Assembly (NCBI GenBank): GCA_913775095.1 | Contig: CAJYIW010000017.1 | Coordinates: 159,006-223,005 of the forward strand | Direction of reading: 5' to 3' | Source: an uncultured Siphonobacter sp. | GTDB lineage: Bacteria; Bacteroidota; Bacteroidia; Cytophagales; Spirosomataceae | Length of the DNA stretch: 64,000 bases | Shown here: positions 18,345 to 27,700 of the stretch, in pieces | How positions within the stretch are numbered: the first letter of the stretch is position 1 | How the letters are laid out: each line of letters begins with the position of its first letter | Translations under genes and position numbers: made by a program | Notes under the pieces: generated by a model | Seen by the model: only the letters and a program-made list of their open reading frames with translations | What the model was told of the DNA's origin: nothing | The model's database searches: none

Positions 18345-18715
18345 AATGTTTCCTTGAGTTTATCTTTTAACTCTCCAAAGTTCAGCGGTTTAGTTAAAAA
18401 ATCGTTCGCTCCGAGCTCCAGAGCCTGAGCGTGGGTTTCCTCATCGCCATACGCCGTAATCATCATGACCACGGGCGGGGAATGGGGATGCGTCTGGCGA
18501 ATGGATTGCAACAGCTCCAGCCCACTCATGCCGGGCATATTGATATCCGAGAGGATCAGTACAATTTCAGAATCTTCTTTTTCGAGGCAGCTCAGGGCTT
18601 CTTCCCCGGAAAACGTAAAAAAGAAACGAAATTCTCCGTTTCTGATTTCCCGGCGAAACCGTTGTTCAAACAGGGTTTGAACGTCTCTTTCATCATCAAC
18701 TACTAAAATATTCAT
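18341..18715 (-). CDS. Single-domain response regulator
   Basis: The 124-residue protein is a receiver domain alone: DD at 7-8, phosphoacceptor Asp57 in LILSDINMP, and Lys109 in LTKPLNF. It resembles the receiver of the downstream cyclase closely (both have the FRR.IR.G pattern and SDINMP), which suggests a tandem duplication. Its stop overlaps the cyclase start by ATGA, so translational coupling is expected. Without an output domain it probably shuttles phosphate or competes with the cyclase for the kinase. Confidence 0.9.
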   Translation of the reverse strand: MNILVVDDERDVQTLFEQRFRREIRNGEFRFFFTFSGEEALSCLEKEDSEIVLILSDINMPGMSGLELLQSIRQTHPHSPPVVMMITAYGDEETHAQALELGANDFLTKPLNFGELKDKLKETL

Positions 18716-18735
18716 GGATATGGATTTTCTGCCGG

Positions 18736-20088
18736 TTAGCGGGGCAGGCGAATAATAAATTCCGTACAGGTACCCTCCTGCGTCACTACTTCGAGGCTGC
18801 CGCCGTGGCCTTTGGTAATGATGTCATAACTCAGGGAAAGTCCCAGACCCGTTCCCTGACCCGTGGGTTTGGTCGTAAAGAAGGGCTGAAAAATCTTCTG
18901 CTTTACGCTGTCAGGCATGCCCGTACCGTTGTCGCGAATGCGAATGATCACCTGTCCGGGACGGCTTTGGGTAACAATCCAGACGGTTGGGTCATAGCCC
19001 TGCGGTTGCTGACGCTTTTTTTCGGAGACGGCGTAAAAGGCGTTGGTAAGCATATTGAGTAACACCCGGCCCAAATCCTGAGGTAAGACGTTGACTTTTC
19101 CCAGGGTTGGGTCCAGTTCGGTCACCATCTTGGCATTAAACGTCTTATCCTTGGCTCGTAATCCGTGGTAAGCCAGTCGCAGGTATTCGTCGGCCATGGC
19201 ATTGAGATCGACATTCTCTTTCTGACCGGAGGAAGTTCGGGAATGCTGGAGCATGCCTTTCACGATGCTATCGGCCCGTTTGCCATGGTGCTGAATTTTC
19301 TGAAGATTTTGCTCGATATCGGATAACAGATCAGTAATCAGTTCAACATCCCGTTCGGGCTTCTGAGATTCTTCCCGCAACTCTTCGACCAGCTCAACGC
19401 TTACTTCCGAGAAGTTGTTAACGAAGTTTAGAGGGTTCTGAATTTCGTGGGCAATGCCAGCGGTCAATTCCCCCAGTGAAGCCATTTTTTCCGCATGAAT
19501 CAATTGATTCTGAGTAGCTTTCAAATGGTTCAGAGCTTTCTCGAGTTCCTCTTTCTGCAAGGTTAATTCCGCGGTTCTTTCGGCCACCAGCACTTCCAGC
19601 TGACTGCGTTGTTCTTCCGTAACCCGACCCAGTTCTTCCTGTTTTTCCAGTTTTAAACGCTCGGCTTCCAGGGCTTTTTCCTGCTTTCGATTGTTGAGCC
19701 ACAGAATAAAAACCCATATAAAGGCAAAAAACTTACCGGCTTCAAAAAACGCATCGTACTGATGATAGAAATCGGTGGAAATCATGCGGATCAATTCGCC
19801 CACCAGCGTGATGGCTACGTAGGGAAGCAGGGCCAGTGAAGTCGAACGAACGGGCTCAAACTCCTCCCTTTTATGACTCGTCCACACCAGAAAAGCCAGA
19901 TATGCCGGCCAGACCAAACGAAAGATATCCAGGTCATCGAAGATGAACTGCATGCCAAAAAGCCCTAAGGTAAAGTATCGAACCGAAACGATTAGCCGAT
20001 CAAGTTCAGGGTATTTGGCTTCTGATTGAATCGCTTTTCTAACGTAGTTAATAAAGAAAAAAGCAATCAGAAATGAGGTAGTAGACAT
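18736..20088 (-). CDS. Membrane-bound sensor histidine kinase
   Basis: The 450-residue kinase has four or so N-terminal membrane helices in residues 1-132, a coiled coil (134-200), a HisKA segment with phosphoacceptor His214 (AGIAHEIQNPLNF), and an ATPase domain with N box NMLTNAFYAV, DNGTGMP and GTGLGLSLS. No large extracytoplasmic sensor is present, so the signal may come from the membrane itself. It is first in the operon kinase, receiver, receiver-cyclase, HD hydrolase, with 20 bp to the next gene, and it likely phosphorylates both receivers. Confidence 0.9.
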   Translation of the reverse strand: MSTTSFLIAFFFINYVRKAIQSEAKYPELDRLIVSVRYFTLGLFGMQFIFDDLDIFRLVWPAYLAFLVWTSHKREEFEPVRSTSLALLPYVAITLVGELIRMISTDFYHQYDAFFEAGKFFAFIWVFILWLNNRKQEKALEAERLKLEKQEELGRVTEEQRSQLEVLVAERTAELTLQKEELEKALNHLKATQNQLIHAEKMASLGELTAGIAHEIQNPLNFVNNFSEVSVELVEELREESQKPERDVELITDLLSDIEQNLQKIQHHGKRADSIVKGMLQHSRTSSGQKENVDLNAMADEYLRLAYHGLRAKDKTFNAKMVTELDPTLGKVNVLPQDLGRVLLNMLTNAFYAVSEKKRQQPQGYDPTVWIVTQSRPGQVIIRIRDNGTGMPDSVKQKIFQPFFTTKPTGQGTGLGLSLSYDIITKGHGGSLEVVTQEGTCTEFIIRLPR

Positions 20089-20407
20089 AGCTGAATCAGA
20101 GAGGGGACCTGGTACTGAACATAAGGATTGACTAAAATAAGAGGAAGGACTCGCTTTTCAAGCAATAGAAGACATGTTTTACGCATGGTCCGCAAAAGCA
20201 GGTAATGATTTCCTGATTCTTATAAAAGAGCAGGATAAATTGGGGAATATTTTACCGTTTACGGAATGGCACTGATTTTCAAGGGAAACGGTTAATAAAT
20301 ATCGAACTTTGATAAGCAATAGTGGAATTGCCAAAGCGAAAGGCTGGTAAATGTACCTACTAAGTATATAATTTAAACTTATAGATGTAGATTTGCTAGA
20401 AAAGGAG
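20089..20407. other. Divergent intergenic region
   Basis: This spacer separates the minus-strand kinase operon from the plus-strand receiver genes and should hold both promoters. It is AT-rich. I saw no strong inverted repeat and no full TAnnTTTG box in it. A 95-codon minus-strand frame here has no recognisable features. Confidence 0.4.
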
Positions 20408-20866
20408 ATGATTTCTCCGATAATTGCAACGATCCCTTTGCCAGCATATTCAAAACCATTAGTCATTTTGATTGTCGAGGATGATGAAGATGACCGAGAA
20501 TTATTACAGATCGCATTTAATGAAGGAAATTATAAGGGAGAACTAGTATTCGCTAATGACGGGGAGCACGCCTGGCAATTATTGAAAAACGGCGAGGTGG
20601 ATCCCTCTCTTTTATTACTCGACATTAACATGCCGCGATTGAACGGAATGGAATTTCTCGAACGGATTAAATCCTCAGCGGAATTCAAGGCCCTGCCTAT
20701 TCTGATGTTTACCACCTCCTCTAATGAAACGATGATTCGTCAGGCGTATGAATTAGGGGCAAACAGTTACGTCGTTAAGCCACAGAATTTCCAGCGGCTT
20801 ACCGAAATATGGGATCAGGTTTACTCCTACTGGACTCAGATGATTCAGTTGCCCTTTCGGGAGTAA
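20408..20866 (+). CDS. Single-domain response regulator (Rcp1-like)
   Basis: From the ATG at 20408 the protein has 152 residues; the longer frame begins with TTG at 20393. It contains an acidic cluster EDDEDDRE, a phosphoacceptor Asp in LLLLDINMPRLNG, and a Lys in YVVKPQNF. This is the pattern of stand-alone Rcp1-type receivers that partner with phytochrome-like or PAS kinases. AAAGGAG sits directly before the ATG, too close for a normal ribosome binding site. The next gene, another receiver, follows 34 bp later. Confidence 0.85.
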   Translation: MISPIIATIPLPAYSKPLVILIVEDDEDDRELLQIAFNEGNYKGELVFANDGEHAWQLLKNGEVDPSLLLLDINMPRLNGMEFLERIKSSAEFKALPILMFTTSSNETMIRQAYELGANSYVVKPQNFQRLTEIWDQVYSYWTQMIQLPFRE

Positions 20867-20900
20867 GCGTTGATACACAAACCTTTCTAGGAAAATTCAA

Positions 20901-21335
20901 ATGGCAGACAAACCTTTGTTAATGGTTGTTGAGGACGATCCTGACCATCGTTTTATAATGAACTGGAGCTATCAGAAAAGTACCCAGCTCTGTAGCTTAT
21001 TATTCGCCGAGGACGCCGAACAGGCCTTATTATATCTGGATGATCTACCCACGTACCCAAGTCTGATGTTGCTGGACTACCAGCTTCCGGGTCTGGACGG
21101 AGTAGAACTGCTGAAGCAAATCAGGCGATCAGCCAAATGGAAATATCTGCCGGTGGTTATGTTTTCGCAGTTTCCCCGTAAAGAGATCATTGAACATGCC
21201 TACGAAAATGGAGCGAATGCGTTCGTCACCAAACCGCAGGACAGAGGAGATTTCCTGCACATCTGGAATACGGTGTTTGACTTCTGGAACAAGCACTCCC
21301 AGTTGCCCAAAGCAACGGACGATATGCGTCGATAG
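20901..21335 (+). CDS. Single-domain response regulator
   Basis: The 144-residue receiver has the acidic pair in VVEDDPDH, a phosphoacceptor in LMLLDYQLPGLDG, and the conserved Lys in FVTKPQDRG. It is a paralogue of the receiver immediately upstream (both end with a PQ..... W...FxxW helix). The two genes form a short transcript that ends at a clear terminator at 21358-21380. No output domain is present and the cognate kinase is unknown. Confidence 0.87.
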   Translation: MADKPLLMVVEDDPDHRFIMNWSYQKSTQLCSLLFAEDAEQALLYLDDLPTYPSLMLLDYQLPGLDGVELLKQIRRSAKWKYLPVVMFSQFPRKEIIEHAYENGANAFVTKPQDRGDFLHIWNTVFDFWNKHSQLPKATDDMRR

Positions 21336-21357
21336 GCAAGTCCGCTGGATGTTAGCC

Positions 21358-21380
21358 AAGCCCCGATCGGGGCTTTTTTA
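21358..21380 (+). terminator. Terminator of the two-receiver unit
   Basis: The stem AAGCCCC/GGGGCTT with a 4-nt loop is followed by six T residues, 23 bp after the stop at 21335. Confidence 0.9.
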
Positions 21381-21428
21381 TTTTCAGGACTTCCCCAGAC
21401 AGCATTAGAGTATACGAAGGAATAGTAT

Positions 21429-21436
21429 TACTTTTG
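21429..21436 (+). promoter_or_regulatory. Possible -7 promoter element (TACTTTTG)
   Basis: The octamer fits TAnnTTTG and lies about 115 bp before the regulator gene at 21553. It is followed within about 10 bp by a terminator-like hairpin. Confidence 0.4.
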
Positions 21437-21446
21437 ATAGTTATAC

Positions 21447-21470
21447 AGGCGACAGCAGATCGCCTTTTTT
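21447..21470 (+). terminator. Terminator-like hairpin in the leader of the triple-tyrosine regulator
   Basis: AGGCGA/TCGCCT (21447-21452 with 21460-21465) is followed by T residues to 21470. It lies between a promoter-like box and the gene at 21553. It could be a second terminator for upstream read-through or a leader structure. Confidence 0.5.
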
Positions 21471-21552
21471 AGTGAACAGACGCTAGGTCAGGTAACGCAG
21501 GGAAATAGAAAATTTCCGAAATGCGGGGTAATAAAAGCTCTATGCCGCTCTC

Positions 21553-24429
21553 ATGGCTTTACGAAAATATCTGAAAACCAGTAGCCTCCTCCTCGGCTTG
21601 TTTCTGGGGATTTGTCAGGCAGCTTTGGCTCAACAACGACTTTCCAGCCCACAGATTATCCATTACAACAGCGGGGATTACAAAGCGGGTATGCAAAACT
21701 GGGATGTAGCTCAGGATGCCCGGGGCATTATGTATTTTGGCAACAACGAGGGGTTATTGACCTTCAACGGCCACTTCTGGAATACTTATCCGTTAGCGAA
21801 TCACACGGCGGTACGTTCACTGGAAATAGCTGCCAGTCAGCGGATCTACGTGGGAGGGCTTGGCGAAATCGGTTATTATGAACCTTCCGTCAACGGAATT
21901 CTCCGCTATCATTCCCTCCTGTCTCTCGTCCCCCCCAAAGACCGGGATTTTGGGGATGTATGGCATGTGTGTATCTCTGGCAACGACGTGTTTTTTCAGT
22001 CCCTGAAGCAGATCATGCATTTTCAGGAAGGGAAAATGACCCTATACAAACCCGAGAACGCCTGGATTTTCATGGGCAAAGCTCAGGGTAGGGTATATGC
22101 ACAGCAGATTAATAAAGGTCTGTTCAGCTTTCAGGGAGGTCAATGGAAACTCCTTTCCAGCGATCCGGTCTTTGGGCAGCATAGCCTGACGTCCATTCAT
22201 GCCGCTGGAAACGACACTCTTCAGCTCACTACGCTGCAAAACGGTATGTATCAGTGGCACGCCGGAAAATTAAGTCCCAGAAAAACATCGGCTGATGCGA
22301 CGTTCCTGACGGATCGCATCTACTGTGCGTCCGCCATTGGTCAGGGGCAGTATGCCCTGGGAACTAACTCTTCCGGCCTGTATATTCTTAATCAGTCGGG
22401 AAAAATAACGCAAAAATATACCTCAGCGGAAGGACTTCAGAATCCCAACGTCCGGGGCATCTGGCTGGATAAAAATCAGAACCTGTGGCTGGCTCTGAAT
22501 GATGGCATTGACTGCGTCTCCCTGAACAGTCCAATTCAGTATATATATCCGCGTGGATCCCAGCCCACCACAGGGTATGCCATGGCGAAGGTAGGGAACC
22601 TCCTGTATGCGGGTACTTCCAATGGTCTGTTCGTGGCGAAACTGGATAACTCTTCTGGTGATTTAAGCCAAGCCCAGGGCTCGTTTCAGGAATTACCGGA
22701 AGGAAAAGGGCAGGTCTGGCGACTGGACCTGATCGGCAAGGATTTGTTCATGGGTCACGAAAATGGCTTATTTAAAATTCAGCAACAGCAATTGACCGAG
22801 ATCGGCAACTTGCCCGGTACCTGGGCCTGGAGCCCTTTTTCAGCCGGGCAATACATCATTGGTACCTACGACGGCCTGCGGCGAATGTCTCCTCCCGCCT
22901 CTACCGGGGAGATTACGGGCCTGCGGGAATCCTTACGTTTTTTGTACGTCGATTCTACGGAGCACACCATCTGGTCGTCTCACCCCAGCCGGGGCGTTTT
23001 TAGAATGAAATGGAAACCCGATCATTCCGAACTGACGTCAGTAAGGCTGTATACGCAGGCGGATGGCTTGCCTTCCCATTTGTATAACTACGTGTATCAG
23101 GCCAGAGAGCGAATGGTGGTAGCCACGGAAAAGGGTATTTATGAATTCAGTCCGAAGGACAATCGGTTTCATCCCTCCCCGTTTTTTCAGAAGCTTCTGG
23201 GCCCGCAGTCCATTCAGTATCTCAAAGAAGATGCTCAGGGAAACCTATGGTTTGTGAATCACAAGCGGCTGGGCTTCGTAGACAGGAGTACGGGAGATCA
23301 ACCGCAAATCGTGTATTTCCCGGAGTTGACCGGTCGGCTGGTCGGAGGATTTGAATCCATTTATCCCATCGATGACGAGAACATTTTTGTAGGAAGCAAT
23401 CGCGGCTTCGTGCACATCAATTACCGGCAGTATCAGCAGCAAATTCAGAAACCATCCATTTTTCTGAATGCAGTGAAAGTGACGGGAACCCGGGACAGCC
23501 TGATTTTTGGCGGGTATCCGGGGAAAGAACAGCGGCTGAATCTGAGCTCGGGCATGAATTCACTGGTATTCGAATTCACCGCCCCGAATTACATTCATCA
23601 GAATACCACCGAATACAGTTACCAGCTTCAGGGGATCGATACGGAATGGTCAGCCTGGAGTACAAAAACCGAAAAAGCGTACACCAACCTTCCCTGGGGA
23701 AACTATACCTTTCGGGTCAAGGGCCGTACGAATCTGGGTCAGGAATCGGACGTCATTACGTATGCCTTTTTCATTGAGCCCGCCTGGTACGAAAGTTACT
23801 GGGCTTACGGTATCTACGCCCTGGTGCTGGCGGGTATTTTGTATCAGTTCTTTGCCTGGCAGCGACGAAAACACCGGGCGGAGCAAAAACAGCTAACCTA
23901 TCTCCATCAACTGGAACTGGATCGAACGGAAAAGGAACTCGTTCGTCTCCAGAATCAGCAGTTGGAAGCAGATGTGGAGTTTAAAAACAAAGAGCTGGCC
24001 GCCATGACCATGCAGCTGGTGCAACGCGGCGAAGTGCTGGGAAAAGTGAAGGATGTCGTCAGTACGCTGGCAAAAAAACAGGACATTAAAGACAGCATAT
24101 TAAGCTTTCGGCAGGTGCTGCGTCTGATTCGGGATGTGGAAAGTAAAGATGCGGACTGGGGACAGTTTACGTTACACTTCAACACGGTAAATGACGATTT
24201 CTTCCATTTGCTTAGACAAAAGTATCCCGAGCTTACGCCCAACGATTTGAAATTATGTGCTTACCTGAAGATGAATCTTTCGTCGAAAGAAATCGCCCGA
24301 TTGATGAATGTTACCGTTAAAGCCATTGAAATCGGAAGGTATCGCCTGAGAAAAAAACTAAATCTGGATTCGGACGTTAACCTTTATGAATTCCTGATTG
24401 ATCTGGCCAAAGAACGAAGAGTTAACTAG
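21553..24429 (+). CDS. Triple-tyrosine membrane regulator with LuxR-type DNA-binding domain
   Basis: The 958-residue protein has a signal peptide (1-26) and a long periplasmic beta-propeller sensor (about 30-640) with two-component-regulator-like repeats. A Y_Y_Y domain (about 675-740), one membrane helix (748-768) and a coiled coil (775-825) follow. A C-terminal LuxR-like helix-turn-helix starts at LTPNDLKLCAYLKMNLSSK. There is no kinase core, so the signal passes from periplasm to DNA-binding domain in one protein. It sits directly upstream of susC/susD and two glucan hydrolases on the same strand, and is the likely local activator. A terminator follows, so it is transcribed separately. Confidence 0.85.
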   Translation: MALRKYLKTSSLLLGLFLGICQAALAQQRLSSPQIIHYNSGDYKAGMQNWDVAQDARGIMYFGNNEGLLTFNGHFWNTYPLANHTAVRSLEIAASQRIYVGGLGEIGYYEPSVNGILRYHSLLSLVPPKDRDFGDVWHVCISGNDVFFQSLKQIMHFQEGKMTLYKPENAWIFMGKAQGRVYAQQINKGLFSFQGGQWKLLSSDPVFGQHSLTSIHAAGNDTLQLTTLQNGMYQWHAGKLSPRKTSADATFLTDRIYCASAIGQGQYALGTNSSGLYILNQSGKITQKYTSAEGLQNPNVRGIWLDKNQNLWLALNDGIDCVSLNSPIQYIYPRGSQPTTGYAMAKVGNLLYAGTSNGLFVAKLDNSSGDLSQAQGSFQELPEGKGQVWRLDLIGKDLFMGHENGLFKIQQQQLTEIGNLPGTWAWSPFSAGQYIIGTYDGLRRMSPPASTGEITGLRESLRFLYVDSTEHTIWSSHPSRGVFRMKWKPDHSELTSVRLYTQADGLPSHLYNYVYQARERMVVATEKGIYEFSPKDNRFHPSPFFQKLLGPQSIQYLKEDAQGNLWFVNHKRLGFVDRSTGDQPQIVYFPELTGRLVGGFESIYPIDDENIFVGSNRGFVHINYRQYQQQIQKPSIFLNAVKVTGTRDSLIFGGYPGKEQRLNLSSGMNSLVFEFTAPNYIHQNTTEYSYQLQGIDTEWSAWSTKTEKAYTNLPWGNYTFRVKGRTNLGQESDVITYAFFIEPAWYESYWAYGIYALVLAGILYQFFAWQRRKHRAEQKQLTYLHQLELDRTEKELVRLQNQQLEADVEFKNKELAAMTMQLVQRGEVLGKVKDVVSTLAKKQDIKDSILSFRQVLRLIRDVESKDADWGQFTLHFNTVNDDFFHLLRQKYPELTPNDLKLCAYLKMNLSSKEIARLMNVTVKAIEIGRYRLRKKLNLDSDVNLYEFLIDLAKERRVN

Positions 24430-24771
24430 TCATGTGGTAAGAGCAGCATTCCTTAAACCGACGTATAAAACGCCGGTTTTTTCAGTTTTTAAAGTGTTGA
24501 TCTGACACTCGTAAGCTCTGAAAATGATATTCAGGGTTCTATTTATTATAAATAAAGTTATATAACTACATCAATTAATAAAGGGCTGGTTCACAGATCA
24601 TTACAAGTGGGATGTAGTAGTAAAGTAGTGGTAAAATCGTTTATAAAGGGTTGATAAACCGGGTTTGGTAGTGTTTATGTAGGGGTGGTAAAATGATCGG
24701 TTTTGAGCAGGCTGCCTCTAATTTCGATGCCACAATTACTTGTTTCATTCTTTCTTAAACGCAATCATCGG
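24430..24771 (+). other. Intergenic region upstream of the SusC-like gene
   Basis: After the terminator at 24455-24482, the region is AT-rich with an exact GTTATATAAC palindrome near 24560. It should hold the promoter and regulator-binding sites of the glucan locus. No full TAnnTTTG box was seen. Confidence 0.4.
24455..24482 (+). terminator. Terminator after the triple-tyrosine regulator
   Basis: A 9-bp stem with one mismatch (24455-24463 with 24471-24479) and 7-nt loop is followed by T residues, 25 bp after the stop. Confidence 0.75.
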
Positions 24772-27700
24772 ATGATGAGAAAATTTACACTCTTGTTAAG
24801 CCTGATAAGCCTCATGGCTGGTTTCTTAGGAGTTGCCGCTCAGGTCCTGACCGTTACGGGTAAGGTAACCGCCAAGAGCGATGGAGGCCCGCTGGTGGGG
24901 GTTTCCGTATTAGTGCAGGGTACCACCACGGGAGCTACTTCCGATGCCTCGGGGAATTACCGGGTAAATGTAACCGGCCCGGATGCTGTGCTGATTTTTA
25001 CCCAGGTAGGGATGAAACGGCAAACGCAGTCCGTGGGCAACCGCACCCAGATTGACGTCGTACTGGAAGAGGATGCGGGCAATCTGGAAGAAGTCGTCGT
25101 TGTAGGCTACGGGGCTCAGAAAAAAAGCGTAGTGACCGGAGCCATTTCCAGCGTCAAAGCTTCGGATCTGGCCACCATGCCCATTACCCGCGTGGATGAG
25201 GCCTTACAGGGTCGTGCGTCCGGGTTAACCATTACGCAAAGTTCGGGCCAGCCCGGAGCTAACTCTTCGGTACGGGTTCGGGGTTTAACTACGCTGAATA
25301 ACAACGATCCCCTCTGGGTGATTGACGGAGTAGTCGTGGACAATGGCGGCATTGGGTATCTGAATCAATCGGACATTGAGTCGATTGAAGTATTGAAAGA
25401 CGCGGCTTCACAGGCCATCTACGGAGCAAGAGCAGCGGCCGGGGTAATTCTGGTCACTACAAAAAAAGGAAAAGCGGGTAGCATTCAGGTCAGCTACAAC
25501 GGGTTTTATGGCGTTTCTTCACCGGCTAAAAAGCTGAATCTGCTCAACGCTACTCAATACGCTACCATTCGAAACGAGTCACTGGTCAATGCGGGCCGAC
25601 AGCCCCTGTTCGCCAATCCTCAGTCATTGGGTCAGGGAACCGACTGGCAGTCTGTGATTTTCAACAACAGTGCCCGTCGCCAGAATCACGAGCTGAGTAT
25701 CAGCGGAGGTGGCGAGAAATCGACGTTTTATTTATCACTGGGGTATATTGATCAGGAAGGAATCGTGGCTACGCCCATTTCCGAATACAAACGTCTGAAC
25801 CTGCGATTGAACTCCACCCACAAGCTGGCCAAGTGGCTGACCTTCGGACAAAACCTGGGTTATGCTCGTGAGAAAAACGTAGGTCTGGGCAATACCAATA
25901 GTGAATTTGGCGGCCCCTTAAGCTCGGCTATCAACCTGGATCCCTTAACGCCGACGGTGGTGACGGATCCCGCCGAAGCCGCTGCATACACCAATGTAGG
26001 AATTCGCCGCGATGCGAACGGTAACCCTTACGGCATTTCCAGATACGTAGCTCAGGAAATCACAAACCCACTGGCGTATATGCAGACCCGTTTGGGTAAC
26101 AATGGCTGGTCGGATAACATCGTAGGAAATGCATACCTGGAAGCAGAACCCATTAAAGGTCTGAAATTACGTTCGACGCTGGGTACCAAACTGGCCTTCT
26201 GGGGTAGCGAAGGCTTCTCTCCGCTGGCGTATCTGAATGCGACGACCATTACTTCGCAAACGTCCTTCACGCGGGTGATGAACCGTCGTCTGGATTATAA
26301 CCTTGAAAATACGATTTCCTACACCCGTGATTTTGATCGTCACAACCTGTCGGTGTTGCTGGGTCAGGGAGCGTATCAGGACAATAACACCTACATGACC
26401 AGTGTGACGTTCTACAACATTCCCGCCGACAACTTCGAAGATGCATCGCTGAATTACAAACGTCCTACCGATCAGCGTTCGTCGGATGGTTCCGAAGGAG
26501 CTTTGCACCGGGTTAGCTCACTCTTTGCCCGGGTGAATTATAGTTACGACGAGAAATACCTGCTTCAGGCTCTGATTCGTCGCGACGGTTCTTCCCGTTT
26601 TGGAGCGAACAATAAATTTGGGGTGTTCCCTTCGCTGTCTTTAGGCTGGGTACTTTCCCGGGAGGCTTTTTTCCCCCAACAGAACGTGGTTAACTTCTTC
26701 AAGTTACGCGGCGGGTACGGAGTCGTAGGAAACGATGCCATCGGTGATTTTGCCTACCTTTCCACGATTGGAAGCGGACGCAATTACGCCTTCGGTAACT
26801 CCGGAACGTACCTGATTGGTTACAGCCCCAATGCCCCCGCTAACCCGGATCTTCGCTGGGAGCAGACGACGCAAACCAACATTGGTTTCGACGCCACGCT
26901 GTTCAACAACGTAAGCATGACGCTGGAGTGGTTTAAGAAAGTAACTACGGACGTTCTTCAGAATCCCCGGATTCCGGGTTACGTAGGAGCCATTTCGAAC
27001 CCTGCTGCCAACGTAGCCGATATTCAGAATCAGGGAATTGAGCTGGAACTGGGATATAAGAAAAAATTCGGCGATCTGAATTTCTCGCTGAATGGGAACG
27101 TCTCTTACATCAAAAACAAAGTAACTAACCTGGGCCGTGGCATCGAGTACCTCTCGGGCGGTCAGAGCTTCCAGGCCAGCAGTTACCCCATTACCCGCAC
27201 GGCGGTGGGCCAGCCCATCAACTCTTTCTTCGGGTTCCGTACCCAGGGAATTTTCCAGAATCAGGGAGAGGTAGAATCATATACCAATGCCGAGGGTAAA
27301 GTGATTCAGCCCAATGCGAAACCGGGTGATTTCCGCTGGGAAGACATCAACGGCGACGGTCAGATTAACGATCAGGATCGTACGTTCCTGGGTAATCCTA
27401 CGCCAACGGTGGGTTATGGCTTTACGCTGAACCTGGGGTATAAAAACTTTGATTTCGTGTTGTTTGGACAGGGAGCCGCCGGTAATAAAATCTTCCAGGG
27501 TTTACGTCGTCTGGATATTCAGCCCGCCAATTACCAGACTTCTGTGTTAGGACGCTGGACGGGTGAAGGTTCTACGAACACGCATCCCCGAATTGTCGAG
27601 GGCGATCCGAACAAAAACTTCCTGAACCCCTCTGATTTTTATCTGGAAGATGGCGGGTATTTCCGCATCAAAACGCTGCAGTTAGGCTATACCATTCCGA

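Noticed and set aside
20179..20466. 95-codon minus-strand frame upstream of the receiver pair
   Set aside because: It overlaps the start of a certain receiver gene on the other strand and has no domain or signal peptide.
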